Part shown: positions 24,301-36,102 of the stretch, one piece after another | Layout: each line of letters begins with the position of its first letter | Numbering within the stretch: position 1 is the first letter of the stretch | Origin: Tretioscincus oriximinensis | Lineage: Eukaryota; Chordata; Lepidosauria; Squamata; Gymnophthalmidae | Direction of reading: 5' to 3' | Length of the DNA stretch: 64,000 nt | Assembly: GCA_022410635.1 (NCBI GenBank) | Contig: JAJVDF010000230.1 | Coordinates: forward strand, 1,139,126 to 1,203,125 | The notes under the pieces: generated by a model | Told to the model about the DNA's origin: nothing | Seen by the model: only the letters and a program-made list of their open reading frames with translations | Databases searched by the model: none | Made by a program: the position numbers and the translations under genes

Positions 24301-26689
24301 TTGACAAGCTGATACACCATAGCAAAATAAGGGATTATTTCTAAACTGCCTCAATGTTCAAGGTGATTCATCTGTGCACTAGAAGCTCTGATAGCCATCC
24401 ATGGAACAGACATGACCCTTAAGAGGATATCTTTGACACTAAAAGGAGAAATACAATCTTCTCAGCCAGTGGTCTTTTTCAGTGACATGGAGAGCGGATA
24501 CAGAAAGGGGAAAGGGATGATAACACTGATAGATGGTGGAAGCAGAAGATACGGTAGAGTAGTGGGGAGTCAGCAAGTCATGACATGTAATGATCACTAC
24601 AGATGTTTTTCTCATTATGAGGAAAATAAGTTGGTGCCTCTTTGCTCAGAAAAGCAGGGGGAGAGGAAATATCCTCTTCAATTCTAATTACAGTTCTACA
24701 TTGTCCATGAAAGATGATGACAATGCTAAGGGTACGTACATAAGAGCCCTAGCAAGCCATTTGTTAACTATTTGCAGTTATTGTGGATCTCAGCTTCTAA
24801 CCAGCAATGCCAACTCACCCCTTCAAATTCCCTAGCAATTCAGAGACAGATTCATTTCCCCATCCCTTAAAATCAATTGATATGCATTATTTACACACTT
24901 GTGGAACTTTCAGAACATACTTATATCCATAGCCAAACAAAGAGCTTTATACATACTTATGTAATGTTTTCCTAGTAACAAACAATCCTTGTAAACAAAG
25001 GTAATTATTTTTCAGAGGAAGGAAAAAGAATGTTAGATAATACTTCAGTTTTTCAAAAGGGCAGAATATTTTTCTCTTCTCCAATCATGTTTCACACAGG
25101 CTGCATCCTCTGTCAGCCAGAAAATGGGGCAGGCAAATTCTCCATGCCCATGAAGTCACCAAATCTCCTCAATAATAGCAAACAGGCAGAAACTATTCTG
25201 AGGCAGTCTCTTTCACAGTCAATACTTTTTGTGTAGATCAGTAAAAGAAGTCATTGAATAGAGGGGCAGAAATGGCATCTCAGATTGCAACTGGGGACCA
25301 AGAAATGTACCAGACTCTTCACTTGCAGTCTCTGTCAAAGGTACAGTATACTATATCCATGGCCCTATCCTGGAATAGTGGCATGCTGCCTGCAATGTTG
25401 TTGCAGACCATAGTAGAGTTCTCTTCTGAGACATAATCCTTCTGAGACATAGGGGCCAATGCAGAAAAGACCAAAGCAAAACTACTGCTCTGCCATGTGA
25501 TTTATGATCAGGCTAAAAGATATATTGTAATAGATTATGTTGTAATAATGAGAAGACTGCAGAAGATTCCAAGATTTTGCACATGTCTGAAATAGCTCTG
25601 GATCTTGATACAAAAAAAAAANCCTAAAATTTAAGTTACACAACAGCTTCTTACTCAAGTACTATTACAGGCATATCAGTCCAGAGCTAAAGTCCATAAA
25701 GCAAATCTAAGGATTTCCTTCTACTTTGATAGCCTGAACAACACTAACACATCCACAAAAGAAAATGCAGACTTGGGTGGCTCCTGATTCAGAGACATAA
25801 GCACCAAAGCCATTGGATCCTCTTATCAACCACCCCTAACCCCTAATTACCATGAGCCTGATAAGAGAGGCAGGCTGTGGATAGGCCTGACAGTCCCCAG
25901 ACTTAGATATGATGGAGACTTTTAAGCTAAATTAGACCAAGTAAAAAAGCCTCTGGCAGTTCCATCTGAAGGTGGAGGGTTTCAGAATGTTTGACCTTCA
26001 AGGAAATGTTTCTTCATCAACTTGTTTGCTGAGTGTGACAACATTTGTCCAGAATTCCAGCTGGGCCTCTGACTGCAACCTAGACAATAGAACTGCGACT
26101 AAGAAGACAAACAAGAAAATATCAAAAACATTAAACAAGAAAACAGAAGGATAAGAATTCCAGGGTGGAAAGACATAAGAAACTGAGTTTCTACATGCTT
26201 ACTTGCAAATATCCTTTGCATTATATAACATGATTGCCTGCATTTCCACTTCTACAACTCATTCACACGCACGTTAGTTTTATAAACGTATTTATTCAGC
26301 ATTTTCATAGGGCTGTGAGTTAAAGCTTCTTCTCAACAAAGGCTAAACTGAAGTTTATAATGGCAACTTTTGTCATTCCAAAACTCAATAATAATATAAA
26401 ACAATATCTCTTAATTGTACCAAGACTGAGAATTCCAAATCATTATGACTGTTAAAGCTATTGACTGTTACATGCTGTTATGGGTTCATTCAAAGCAATT
26501 GTACACAATATTTTTCAAATAAAGTGCTTATTAAAAACAAATAATATTTTTCATGTCAAAAACTTACAATATTTTTAAACAAAGTTTTAAAAGATAAAAA
26601 CTGCAGCTTCTGATTTGCCTTATTTTATTCAGAAACTAGTGGAATTATTCCATTGCATTACAGCAATGCAGTGAGCTCTAGCTACTCTT
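21396..26689. other. AT-rich intergenic sequence
   Basis: No gene seen. A (TG)n(AG)n microsatellite lies near 23140-23165 and a decayed family B trace at 23338-23480. The rest looks like old unique or unrecognisable repeat sequence. Confidence 0.5.
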
Positions 26690-27015
26690 GTTCTCATCCA
26701 TGCCTCCCTCCCTTGCCCCCTCCAACCCCCTTTTACTTCCTGCTTTTTTGTTTCATTCCTTCTTTCTTTCCATTTTTCTTTCCTTCTTGTTTTCCTTCCT
26801 TCCTTTCCCTCCCAGTACTGGTCCCAGTACTGAATCCTAGGGTTTTCCACTTCTCACATCTTTCCACCGAGAGAACTGTCCATTTATTATTTCCCTTTAT
26901 TTTCTGTCTTGGTCAGTTTCTAACCCAGGACTCTAGTCTCTGGAAGCTGCCAAAGTTTCCAGATGTGTCATTGGTCTTTGGAGGCTGCCAAAGTTCTGAA
27001 CCCTGTCATTGGTCA
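26690..27015. repeat. pyrimidine tract followed by a short tandem duplication
   Basis: A CT-rich stretch (26690-26815) is followed by two units (26940 and 26980) sharing GCTGCCAAAGTT and TGTCATTGGTC. A CR1 copy starts about 200 bp later. Confidence 0.45.
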
Positions 27016-27199
27016 TTATACTTCTGAATGTTGACCTTTCCCACATGATTTAACAGGTGGTGTTGCTTCCAGTTCTTTACAAGAACTTGGGCATGTTTTC
27101 CTGTTGAATTTCTTCCTTTCATGAAACTTTGAAAAGCAAATATGTTTCCATGAAGGAAAAAGTAGGATTACAAATAATTGAGCTCATTGCCTTCAGAAC

Positions 27200-27825
27200 T
27201 AAAGTTATGCATATGGTCACCACATCTCACAAAGGATATTGTGCAACTAGAGAAGGTGCAGAAAAGGGCAACAAGAATGATCAAGGGTCTGGAGCGCCTC
27301 CCTTACAAAATCAGGCTGCAACATCTGGGCCTCTTCAGCCTTGAAAGATGGTGTCGAGAGATGATCTGATTGAAGTATATAAAATCATGCACGGGATGAA
27401 TAAGGTGAATAGGAAAAAATGTTTTCTCTATTGCATAACACTAGGACAAGAGGGCATTCCTTGAAGCTGATGGTCAGAAGAATGAGGACAGACAAGGGAA
27501 AGTATTTTTTTACCCAAAGGGTCATCGGCCTTTGGAATTTACTTCTAGAAGAGGTGGTAGTAGCTAGCAGCCTGGATAGCTTTAAGACAGGAATAGACAA
27601 GTTCATGGACACCAAGGGTATAAATAGCTATACTAGGATAGATACCTTGATGCTGCCTCTGAGAGGAAGCAACAGACAGTATTCCTGAAATGCCACGTGC
27701 AGGGCATCGAGAACAGTTGAAGATTTTGCCTGCCAAGGTGCAATTGATGGGCCACTGTGTGAGATAGATTGCTGGATTAGATGGGCTCCAGTCTGATTCA
27801 GCAGGGCTCCTCTTCAATTCTTGTG
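27200..27825 (+). mobile_element. CR1 LINE 3' end with broken reverse-transcriptase C terminus
   Basis: The translation shows the end of CR1 ORF2: KVQKRATRMIKGLERLPYK and LGLFSLERW in one frame (to about 27369), then LKLMVRRMRTDKGKYFFTQ and SLDSFKTGIDKFMD in another (27419-27688). The reading frame is therefore broken. The 3' end contains the region seen alone in other copies. It is an immobile remnant. Confidence 0.8.
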
Positions 27826-27956
27826 TACCATCAATACCTAAGCATCACAAGCAGATTGGACATACAGTCAGGATACCTTTGGAGCTCTTTTGCGGGAACC
27901 AAGAGCAGATCAAATATTTCCCTTTATGTTTTACTTAAGAAGCCAAGAAACAGTTA

Positions 27957-28055
27957 ATGGGCCACTGTTTGAAATAGGATGCTAGACTGGATTGGCCTGT
28001 GACCTGGTCCACTAAGCTACANCTTGATTCAGGAGGGTCCCCTTACATTCTTAAA
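27957..28055 (+). mobile_element. second CR1 3' tail fragment
   Basis: GGGCCACTGTTTGAAATAGG and TTGATTCAGGAGGGTCC repeat the end of the neighbouring CR1 copy (27740-27810), indicating a separate insertion or a local duplication. Confidence 0.5.
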
Positions 28056-28309
28056 TTGTATTGACAGCATTTAGGAAGTGTATTGTTGCTTCCCATTTCT
28101 AATCTTTTTGAGCAGGAGAAAGAATCACAATTACCAGATAAGGCAAAAAGAAAAAGAGGTTTATCTTACTTTTTGTTAAATCCGAAATCTTTCTCTCTGG
28201 CATAACCTGTCTCCATGGCTTCTGTCTACAAACTATCAGATACATAACTAGCAATCAGAGGATTCAAAGCTGCACCTTTGGATTCAGAGAAACTGGTGCT
28301 TTCCAGCCT

Positions 28310-28425
28310 GACCCTTATTCTGGGATGTATCGTGGAATAAAGAATGGCTATCTGCTTGCTGACGCAGAATATGCAGGCCCCTCTTCTGAAATGTATCCCA
28401 GAATAAGCTCAATGTGAAAAGAGCC
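28310..28425. mobile_element. decayed family B-like copy
   Basis: The arms CTTATTCTGGGATGTATC and GTATCCCAGAATAAGCTC face each other, with a reduced centre. Confidence 0.45.
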
Positions 28426-29359
28426 ACAACATTCAAATGCAGACTAATCCACAAAGATGCAGTGGCAATAAAATTGACTTCAGTAAAATTAACTCCTTAA
28501 AACTTAATGGAGAACCAGTGTAAAATGTGCAGTAGCACAGAACAGATTCAAATGCATGCACATAATCTGTTAAAAGAAAAACACAGAAGTAAACGTTATC
28601 CAAGTCTTCAGCAGCAGACTTCAGTCCCGGCACATGTGTAAAAACCAAGAAGGTTCTAGCAGTTCCTCACTAGAAGACAAATAGTCTTTTGAAGGAAACG
28701 AAAAACAAGCATGACTACGCAGATAAATTTACCAGATTATTTGTGAATGATTAATACACGCAAAGAGAAATCATAGATCGACTTCCCCCTCTCTTAGTTT
28801 CCCAGTGCCATACCTGTGTCTGATCTGGAGCCATGTCGCATTAGAATATTGCATTAAACTTCACAAAGTTCTAAGACCAATTTTAGTATGTTGTGCCATA
28901 CATCTATTAAGTGAATCAATCCCAAGGCCATCTGCCTAGAAAATTCAGTGTGGTTATCTTTGGTCATTCAGTCTGGTTCTTCTCTTGAATTTTTCAGTCT
29001 ACTGGCACAAGCAGAGTTTCAGTTCTCATCTGCCGCCTGATGAGAACAAACCAAAGAGGTCTCCCCACAAGAACCTGTCTTCCCAATTTGTTTGTAAGTA
29101 CTTACAGAACCATTCATTTGTACTACTTTTCTTTTGTACGTTTCTTGTTTTAATATTACACTCTGGTTTATTCTGTTCCTGTATCGCCAACTGCTTTTTA
29201 CTTTCATACAAATTTTTATTCTGTTGGTTTGGTGTTCAACACTGGTTGGTGATTTGTATATTTCTGCTGTGGAAAGGGATTGTAAGTTGTACATTGTATG
29301 AATTATTTGTATGAATTATACTGTATGAACTGTATACTTACCTCCTATTGCCATCATGG

Positions 29360-29480
29360 GTAGCTCTGTACTTTCAGCCACTGAGGAAGACCTTGTACCT
29401 TCCATTGGTCAAAAACACGTCTGGCTTGCTGCAGAATTCTTTGAAGTCTTTGAAGCCACAAGTACTTTGCAGTTAGTATG
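29360..29480 (+). mobile_element. possible Penelope-like tail with hammerhead-like core
   Basis: CTGAGGA (29381-29387) is followed by a pairable AGACC...GGTC stem and AAAAACACGTCTGG. The layout matches the CTGAnGA-stem-GAAAC terminus common in vertebrate Penelope-like tails, with GAAA altered. The surrounding AT-rich sequence (about 29000-29530) may be part of the same element. Confidence 0.4.
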
Positions 29481-29544
29481 CTTTGTAGTTGCTGGATTGT
29501 CTAATGTATTATATTGAAATTTGAGAACTGGCGTTAAGACATCG

Positions 29545-29845
29545 GTGACATAACTAGACTCTTGGGGGCGCCAGAACAGATAAACAAAATGGGGAACCCT
29601 ACTGGGAGTTTACTGAGCATTTGGTTCTTAACCTCTTGCACCAAGTATGCAAAATAAAAGTGACATCACTTCCTGGGTGGGATTTTTTAAAAATTTAAAA
29701 TACACTACAGCCAAGTTGGACCAGCCAAGACCCAAGCAGGAATTTTTTTNAAAAAAAAATTAAAGTATATATGTTAATTAAAATTAAAACATCCAAGGGC
29801 CCACTGACTCTGGGGGCCCAGGGGCCCGTTCTGGTAGCTATGCCC
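29545..29845. mobile_element. possible DNA-transposon remnant
   Basis: Short imperfect inverted ends (GACATAACTAGA at the left; TCTGGTAGCTATGCCC at the right) bound an AT-rich interior. No target duplication is readable. Confidence 0.3.
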
Positions 29846-31499
29846 ATATAAAGCACACTTTACTTATTTTTTACTATAGAGGATCATCCTGCCTATATTT
29901 TGGAAACTTTGTGATTTATTTATTTAGACACATGATTTTATGGTAGGACTTATGTAGTTTTCCTTGTTGTTGACTTTTTTTCTGGCATACTATATTTTTG
30001 AGTGCAGCTATCTGACATGCATTGGTGTTACTTTACAGAGCCTGAGAAAGATACTATTGAAGGTACTAATTTACTGGACTAGGATTGCTCTGCATTCATT
30101 AGTCATTATTGTTTAATCTTAGCTCTGCATGTCTCCGTAATAGAGAACTGTATATTAGCATATAATTGTTATTGTATTTGGATACCTTCTAAATTGGATA
30201 CTATTAGGTATGGTATCAAATCCCCCTTGTTCTCATATTTAGAGGATATATATATTTGGACATTTTATACTGTTTGAACTTTTTTACTCTTCCAGAGTGA
30301 CCTCGTATACTCGTATGTTGTGCATTGATTTAAATTTAATATTACAGTCTTTTCCAGGTTGGGTTTTTTTTTTTAGTGTTCATAGATCTGCGCAAGCCCA
30401 TNGTGGGATGGTACACAGCATCTTGGCTAGCTTGGGCTTCCACAACGTGCTAGTGTATCGCAGCACCTGCATTCCTGTAAAGGAAAGGAACTAAAGGCCT
30501 CCCTTCAGCACTGCTGGTACAGGATAAAGGGGTCCTTGCCTCCTCTTAGTATGTTTTGTCCACATTGGGCAGATTAGATGGCCCTGTAAGGCATCAATCT
30601 ATTTCAACAACTGACTCATTTGCCTCCTTCACATATTTACAGCTGCCCCTCCGAACTATCTGCACCATTTGTATTTGGCTGAAGTTCACATATGTCCTGG
30701 GGAATCATATCATTTTGCTATTTTTTATTTTTNAAAAATAATAATAATATTGGGCCCACCTCACAGGTCATTTAAGCCCACTGCTGTCCTTATTTGCTGT
30801 TCATTGAATTGGGCAATGTAGTTTATAAGACTTTGGTTTCATCAATATTGGCACTCAACTCATCACGTTGTTGAATAAATGCCACTTTGTAACTTTTGTT
30901 TTAAGGAAAGGTGGCACAAGCCGGCATCTAAATCTATTCTAGCAATTACTGATCATGTGGTTATCAGGTAACCGATTTTAATTTGCCTCAATCATATCTT
31001 TAAAATATATTCCAAGTTTTATGATTCTGTCACCTTCTGAAAAGCAATATTTTCTAGGCACATAACACACTCCCTCATCAGCCATTTTGTTTCCTGGTTC
31101 TCAAGTGGAAGTTCAATAGTCATCCTCCTACCAAATGCTATTGGATAGTTTGCTGTCAATGTCAGATCCCTTTAACTCTCATTCCACCCTCTTGATGATC
31201 TGTGAAAGAAAGAAGGACAGTCATTCAAATGATAAAATATAATTGACTGGTTCCTCTTTTCCACTTTAGCAACACAATTCACAAAGAAACACTCCTGCAG
31301 TTTCTTGCTGGATTTGCACAATAATCATAGATAGCGCTTTGATAGTTTTTCCTGCTTTAACTGATAATCCTGAGAATTGGCTCTAAAACCTCCACTCTGG
31401 TAAGCCACTGCAAGAAGACAACTGATTCCTCTTGTATAGGTTAATTTTAGAAGCCAGGAGGATTTTCTCTTCTTCAGAGTCTTCATGTGCTGCATCACA

Positions 31500-31860
31500 A
31501 TGGAAAAAGAAAAAGCAGAAGCAGCAGCAGCAGAAGAAGAAGCAGAAGAAGCAGAAACAGAAGCAGCAAAAGCAGAAGCAGCAGAAGCAGAAGAAAAAGA
31601 AGAAAAAGGAAAAAGAAGAAGAGGCGGCTTACAAAGGTATTTTTGCCTGAAGGCTGACATTCTATCTTCCCCACCAGGTTGTGGTGGTTTCCATGTATCT
31701 ACTTGCAGTCAGTTGTAATTTCTTGCAATTCATGCTTTTGAATAGTTGGGTTAGCTAGAGCTACAGGCAAGTGGAAGATGCTCACCCCTCCCCACCTCTG
31801 ACATAGGGCTCCGATCACCCAGGTGAGAGACGGATTCCACCGAGCTATCCCTGCCTGCAT
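31500..31860 (-). mobile_element. second SINE family with an expanded purine-rich tail
   Basis: The SINE body (31621-31860) is followed, in minus-strand sense, by a 120-bp (TTC/TGC) tract, seen on the + strand as AGAAGCAGCAGCAG. The normal short TTC tail has grown into a microsatellite. The Glu/Ala- and Lys/Gln-rich open frames here come from this tract. Confidence 0.65.
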
Positions 31861-32015
31861 CCATCTCTTGACCTCAGCCAGTTTCCTTTTGCAATCATTT
31901 TTTTCAAGGAATTGCCTAAATTCTGAATGATGCCAAGGAAACACCCAAAGTACCTGGGTACCATTTCTGAGCAACGATGTGAAAGGGTGCATGCAAACAT
32001 ACCTGGACGTGTTTT

Positions 32016-32270
32016 CCACCCATCACTTATTTATTCCACAATATTCCACAATAATCATAGATAGTCTGGAATAAACCAGTGCACACAGTGGCTGCATCCA
32101 CACAGAGCCTTATCCTGGGCTGTCCCTTGGAATAGGAGCCTGACATAGTCTATACTGGCATGTGGATGGGCAAGCTCTGTCCTGAGATGTGACCCCAAAT
32201 AAGGCTCTGTGTGGATGGGGCCAAAGCTTTAATGTGGAATATTCTGGAATATAAGCGATGTTTGGATCAG
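32016..32270. mobile_element. family B MITE inside a split family A copy
   Basis: Family A sequence at 32016-32089 stops in its centre. A family B copy (32090-32222) from GGCTGCATCCACAC to GTGTGGATGGGGCC follows, and the rest of A resumes at about 32223. B appears to have inserted in the middle of A. The junction duplication is not readable. Confidence 0.65.
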
Positions 32271-32664
32271 GTTTTTATTTATTCAGTGCATTAAACTTGT
32301 TTTTAAATGTGGAAGAGGGAGAGAAAAATGTAACTGCTGCTGCATCCACACACATTTTTAAAGCAGCTCAAAACCACTATAAAGTTGATAGCATGCTAAC
32401 GATTCCATCTCACTTCTGACCCACATTAAAGACCAGAGGATGCATTTTGGCCCTTAGTATGAATTAAGGCACTAGCACTCACTCTGCTTCTGAGCTACTT
32501 TTTTTTAATTTTACTGTACATGGATGCAGCCTCGTGTTAGCAAGTGGGTGTTTTAGAGCCCTCCCTTACTCATGCCCGTTGCGCCTACTTTATTCCCTCT
32601 TAAAAGCCCCCAAGGTGCCTCTTCTAGCTATATAATTCTTCCCTTCCCGATCAGAAGGGACTGG

Positions 32665-32813
32665 GGCTGCATCCACACACCACTTGTTTGTTCCACTAGA
32701 ATTGCATGCTCCAGGATAAAGCATGGATATTTTGGAATAAATCAATCCACACAAGGCTTTATTGTGGAATATCCAACTATAGGGGAATGAATAAGTGATG
32801 TGTGGCTGCAGCC
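32665..32813. mobile_element. family A MITE, complete
   Basis: This full-length palindromic copy runs from GGCTGCATCCACAC to GTGTGGCTGCAGCC. The flanking triplets (CTGG left, TGA right) are no longer an exact duplication, which suggests some age. Confidence 0.8.
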
Positions 32814-33430
32814 TGAAAGAAAAGGAATGAATTAAACGACGTTTTCTCAAGAAGCTCCTTGCAAAGCTGGTTTATAGGGGTAGAATTTGAGGGAGTTTCC
32901 CTAATAAGCAGGGAAAGAAGGTGGTTTGGGGATTAAGATTCCGTGTTCTTAAAAGTAAGATAGGGTAGGTTCTTTCAGTGGTTTCAATTGACGAGACCCT
33001 CCAAGTTTAATTCGAATGAACGCCCTTGAATAAGCAGCAGCCATGAGACCCAGACTGCGCCTGTCCCTCGAAGGACGCAACCAAGGGCGACTCCTTCCCG
33101 CGGGTGTGGCCCTCATCCACTATGTCGCCGCTCTCCTGCAGGGGACGGTTCTCTGGGCTTGTGGGCGACAGTTCTCTGGGCTGCTTGGGAGGGGCCGTTT
33201 GTGGAGCTCCAGTAAGGCTTCTGTGATAGGAATCTGGATTCCACTTTTAAGACGTTTCTTCTCTGACGCTCAAGTAACCAGCAACTGGACTCTCTTTTAT
33301 GCCAACGGGTGTGATGGAAAGTGTGTTACAGGTGCCAGATCTGCTATGAATCAGGGGGAACAAGCTCCCTTTCACGTCGTCCCTTTGCCAAAACCTCTCC
33401 TAGGACCACTAAAAGGAGGAAGAAGCCACC

Positions 33431-33625
33431 TACTTCTACTATTACTATTACTATTACTATTAATAACAACAACAACAACAACCACAATACCACCACTATC
33501 ACTACCACTACCACCACTGCCTCTACCACAACCACTAATACTACCACCACCATAATACACTAGCACGTGGTGGAAGCCAATAACAATAACAATAACAACA
33601 ACAACAACAATAACAGCAGCAACAG

Positions 33626-33685
<60 letters not shown>

Positions 33686-33778
33686 TAACAGTAAAATAAA
33701 AATAATATATAAAATAATAATAAAATATATAAAAAATAAAAATAATATAAAAATAATACAAAATAATACAAAATAGGC
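33431..33778. repeat. 348-bp compound trinucleotide/hexanucleotide tract
   Basis: Successive blocks of CTATTA, CAA, CCA/CTA, AACAAT, AGCAAC and AATAT/AAATA. Homopolymer-like frames (poly-Asn, poly-Cys, poly-Val) on both strands come from it and are not genes. Confidence 0.9.
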
Positions 33779-33874
33779 AAAACAGATTCAAATTCCCTCC
33801 AAGTGAGGCCTTTCTTAGCCAATCTCTGATCAGACTGGTGGGATTTCGAGGGTTTGGGAAAGAAGCCCAGCGGA

Positions 33875-34022
33875 GGCTGCATCCACACATCACTTATTTA
33901 TTCCACTATAATTGGATATTCCACAATAAACCATGGATATTCTGGAATAAACCAGTCCACACAATCCTTTATTGTGGAATATCCAAGTACAGTGGAATAA
34001 ATATGTGATGCGTGGAGGCAGC
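33875..34022. mobile_element. family A MITE, complete
   Basis: This full-length copy has the internal palindrome intact. The right terminus is mutated (GTGGAGGCAGC). It lies 100 bp downstream of the large trinucleotide tract. Confidence 0.8.
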
Positions 34023-34299
34023 GGAGTGAGCGAAGGGCCAAACTGAGCCTCCATGGGGTTAAAATCTTCCCTCTTCCCTCACGTTACTGCCTTCCTGGGT
34101 TACTGAACCTGTCAATGCTACCGATGATGGTCATAAGTTTATCAGTCCAGATTCATGTGATCTACAAATGACAAATGGGTAGATGGACAGATAGATAAGA
34201 GATGGGAGGTGATAACAGAGAGATGATAACAGACAGACGCCCCTTGGCAAAGATGCAGAAATAGGAGAGGATGGAGATCAAACCGGCAACTATCTACTA

Positions 34300-34442
34300 T
34301 CTACTTTTCAAGCAATTTGCTCACTGAGTAAATCCCAGCCGCTCCCAGACTGAAATCAGGGGGTCGCTGGTTCAGCCCCCAGCCCCTCAGAGGAACTAGG
34401 CAATGCCAAACTACTTCAGTATCTCTCCTAGAAAACTGCTCA
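34300..34442 (+). mobile_element. possible tRNA-SINE remnant
   Basis: A GGTTCAGCCCCC stretch resembling a B box is followed by AACTAGGCAATGCCAAACTA and TCTCTCCTAGAAAACTGC, typical of the middle of other squamate tRNA SINEs. It abuts a CR1 copy. Too decayed to classify. Confidence 0.35.
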
Positions 34443-35000
34443 TAAGAGCATAAGAAGAGACTTACTGAATCAGGCCGGAGCCCATCNAGTCCAGCATTCT
34501 GTCCCACACAGGGGGCCACCAGATGCACCTGGGCAACCCAAACAGAGGAAAGCAAAATATGCACCTGTTCATGACTCCTGCAAATGGTATCTCAGGAGTC
34601 CTGCCTGTTGCTCCATCCCGGAGGCAGCATCCGGACATCCATCCTAGTACCCATTTATACCCTTGGTGTCCATGAACCTGTCTAGTCCTGTCTTAAAGCT
34701 ATCCAAGCTGTTAGCTACCACCACCCTTTCAGGAAGTAAATTCCACAGGCAGAATTTGGTGAAAAAATATTTTCCTGTGCCTGTTCTCACTTTTCTGNCC
34801 ATCAGTTTCAAGGTCCTAGTATTGTGTGATAGAGAAAACACCTTTTCCCTATTNACCCTGCCCACCCCATGCATGATTTCGTACACTTCAATCAGATCAC
34901 CTCTCAAACGTCGTCTTTCGAGGCTGAAGAGTCCCAGACATTGCAGCNTGACTTCGTAAGGGAGGGTGCTCCAGCCCNTTGATCATTCTTGTTGCCGCTC
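34443..35000 (-). mobile_element. CR1 LINE 3' end
   Basis: The minus-strand translation at 34644-34907 reads RGDLIEVYEIMHGV and SLDSFKTGLDRFMDTKG, the CR1 ORF2 C terminus. The part nearest 34443 is the 3' noncoding tail (CATAAGAAGAGACTTACTGA). Several Ns and at least one frame break are present. Confidence 0.75.
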
Positions 35001-35470
35001 AAAGTGATACATAAAGATGTCCAGGGGGTGAACCAGGGCTCGGTCACTCCTGATACCCAACAAGCACCACAGAAGCAACAAGCGACCAAACAACGGGGCC
35101 CATCTTTGAAAAGGGTGAAGAAGACAGCAACACGATTGCGGATTAGGATCCTTCGTCCTTCCATTATCCGAGCTTCAGATTTCATGCATCGGTTGAAGGG
35201 ATTCTGCTCGATTTCCACCAAATCTTGACCTCCCAAGGAAGGTTACGGCNCGACCTGAAATGTGACACTGGCCGTAGACTGGGAAACGCAAAACCCCAAG
35301 AATCGTTTAGAAACAAATTCTACTGAAGGGGCAAAACTTAAGGATCAGTAAACTGCAGCCTTCCATTGTGACGCCTGTCTCGGGTCCATTCAATAAACAA
35401 ACAGAGACGTTGCAATGGATTTCTTTCTTCCTTCTATTAACGGAACTCTGAATTATCCCTTTAAATCTTG

Positions 35471-35972
35471 GGCTGCATCCACACGAGGGGTTAAAAGGCG
35501 GGTTTCCCGGCTATTCCAAGCTTTAAGCAGAGGCCCGTATGGGGGCGGGGGGAAGGAGGAGGGCAGAGGAAAGGAGCTCCGTCCCTTTAACNCCAGAGGC
35601 AAAGCTGATTTATTTATTTGTACTTATATCCCGCCCTTTACCTGACACGGCTGCTAACAAAGGGCGGCATATACAGCTTTTGTTACTTTCTCCACAGCAG
35701 ACACCTTGTGAAGTAGGNGGGGCTGGGAGAGTTCTAAAGGACTGTGACTGGCCCAAGGTCACCCATCTGTTTTTCATAGAGGAGTGGGGAATCGAACCGG
35801 GAGACTACCAGAGAAGAGTCCAACACTCTAACCACTGCACCAAACTGGCTCTCACAAGGGCGAGCCGCGGTTACTTTCCCCTCTGCTCGCACAGACTCGT
35901 CTGTGCAGGGCAGAGGCAGAGAATAAGCAGGTTTCAGGCGGCCTCCGCCTCGAGAGCGGGAAAGGCAAGTCA
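35471..35972 (+). mobile_element. family C element split by a SINE
   Basis: The left part (35471-35606) begins GGCTGCATCCACACGAGG and contains TAAAAGGCGGGTTT. The right part (35861-35972) contains TACTTTCCCCTCTGCTCG, CTGTGCAGGGCAG and GGTTTCAGGCGGCC. A SINE (35607-35860) separates them. The composite shows the SINE inserted after the C element. No coding capacity and no match to a family I know. Confidence 0.65.
35607..35860 (-). mobile_element. tRNA-derived SINE, Sauria-SINE-like
   Basis: Read on the minus strand, it starts with a tRNA-like head containing a B box (GGTTCGATTCC) and a TGGTTAGAGTG A-box region. It continues through a conserved body (GTGACCTTGGGCCAGTCAC, TACTTCACAAGGTGTCTG) and ends in a GGGCGGGATATAAGTA-type tail. 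This architecture fits the Sauria SINEs of squamates; the family name comes from memory of that architecture, not from a search. Confidence 0.7.
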
Positions 35973-36102
35973 GTAGCGACTAAGCCGCCCTGACCTCCGC
36001 AGGTGCTCCCGGGATACAGCACTGGACGCCTTGCCGCTGTAATGCTTCCAATCTCACTAACAATGCCGAAGGCTGATCTCGACCCATTTCTACTGCTGAC
36101 AA

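Noticed and set aside
33043..33555. 170-residue plus-strand open frame ending in Leu/Thr/Pro repeats
   Set aside because: The C-terminal part is translated microsatellite. The rest resembles no family I know and has no gene context.
33372..33893. Poly-Cys, poly-Val and poly-Asn open frames
   Set aside because: They are translations of the compound trinucleotide tract in different frames.
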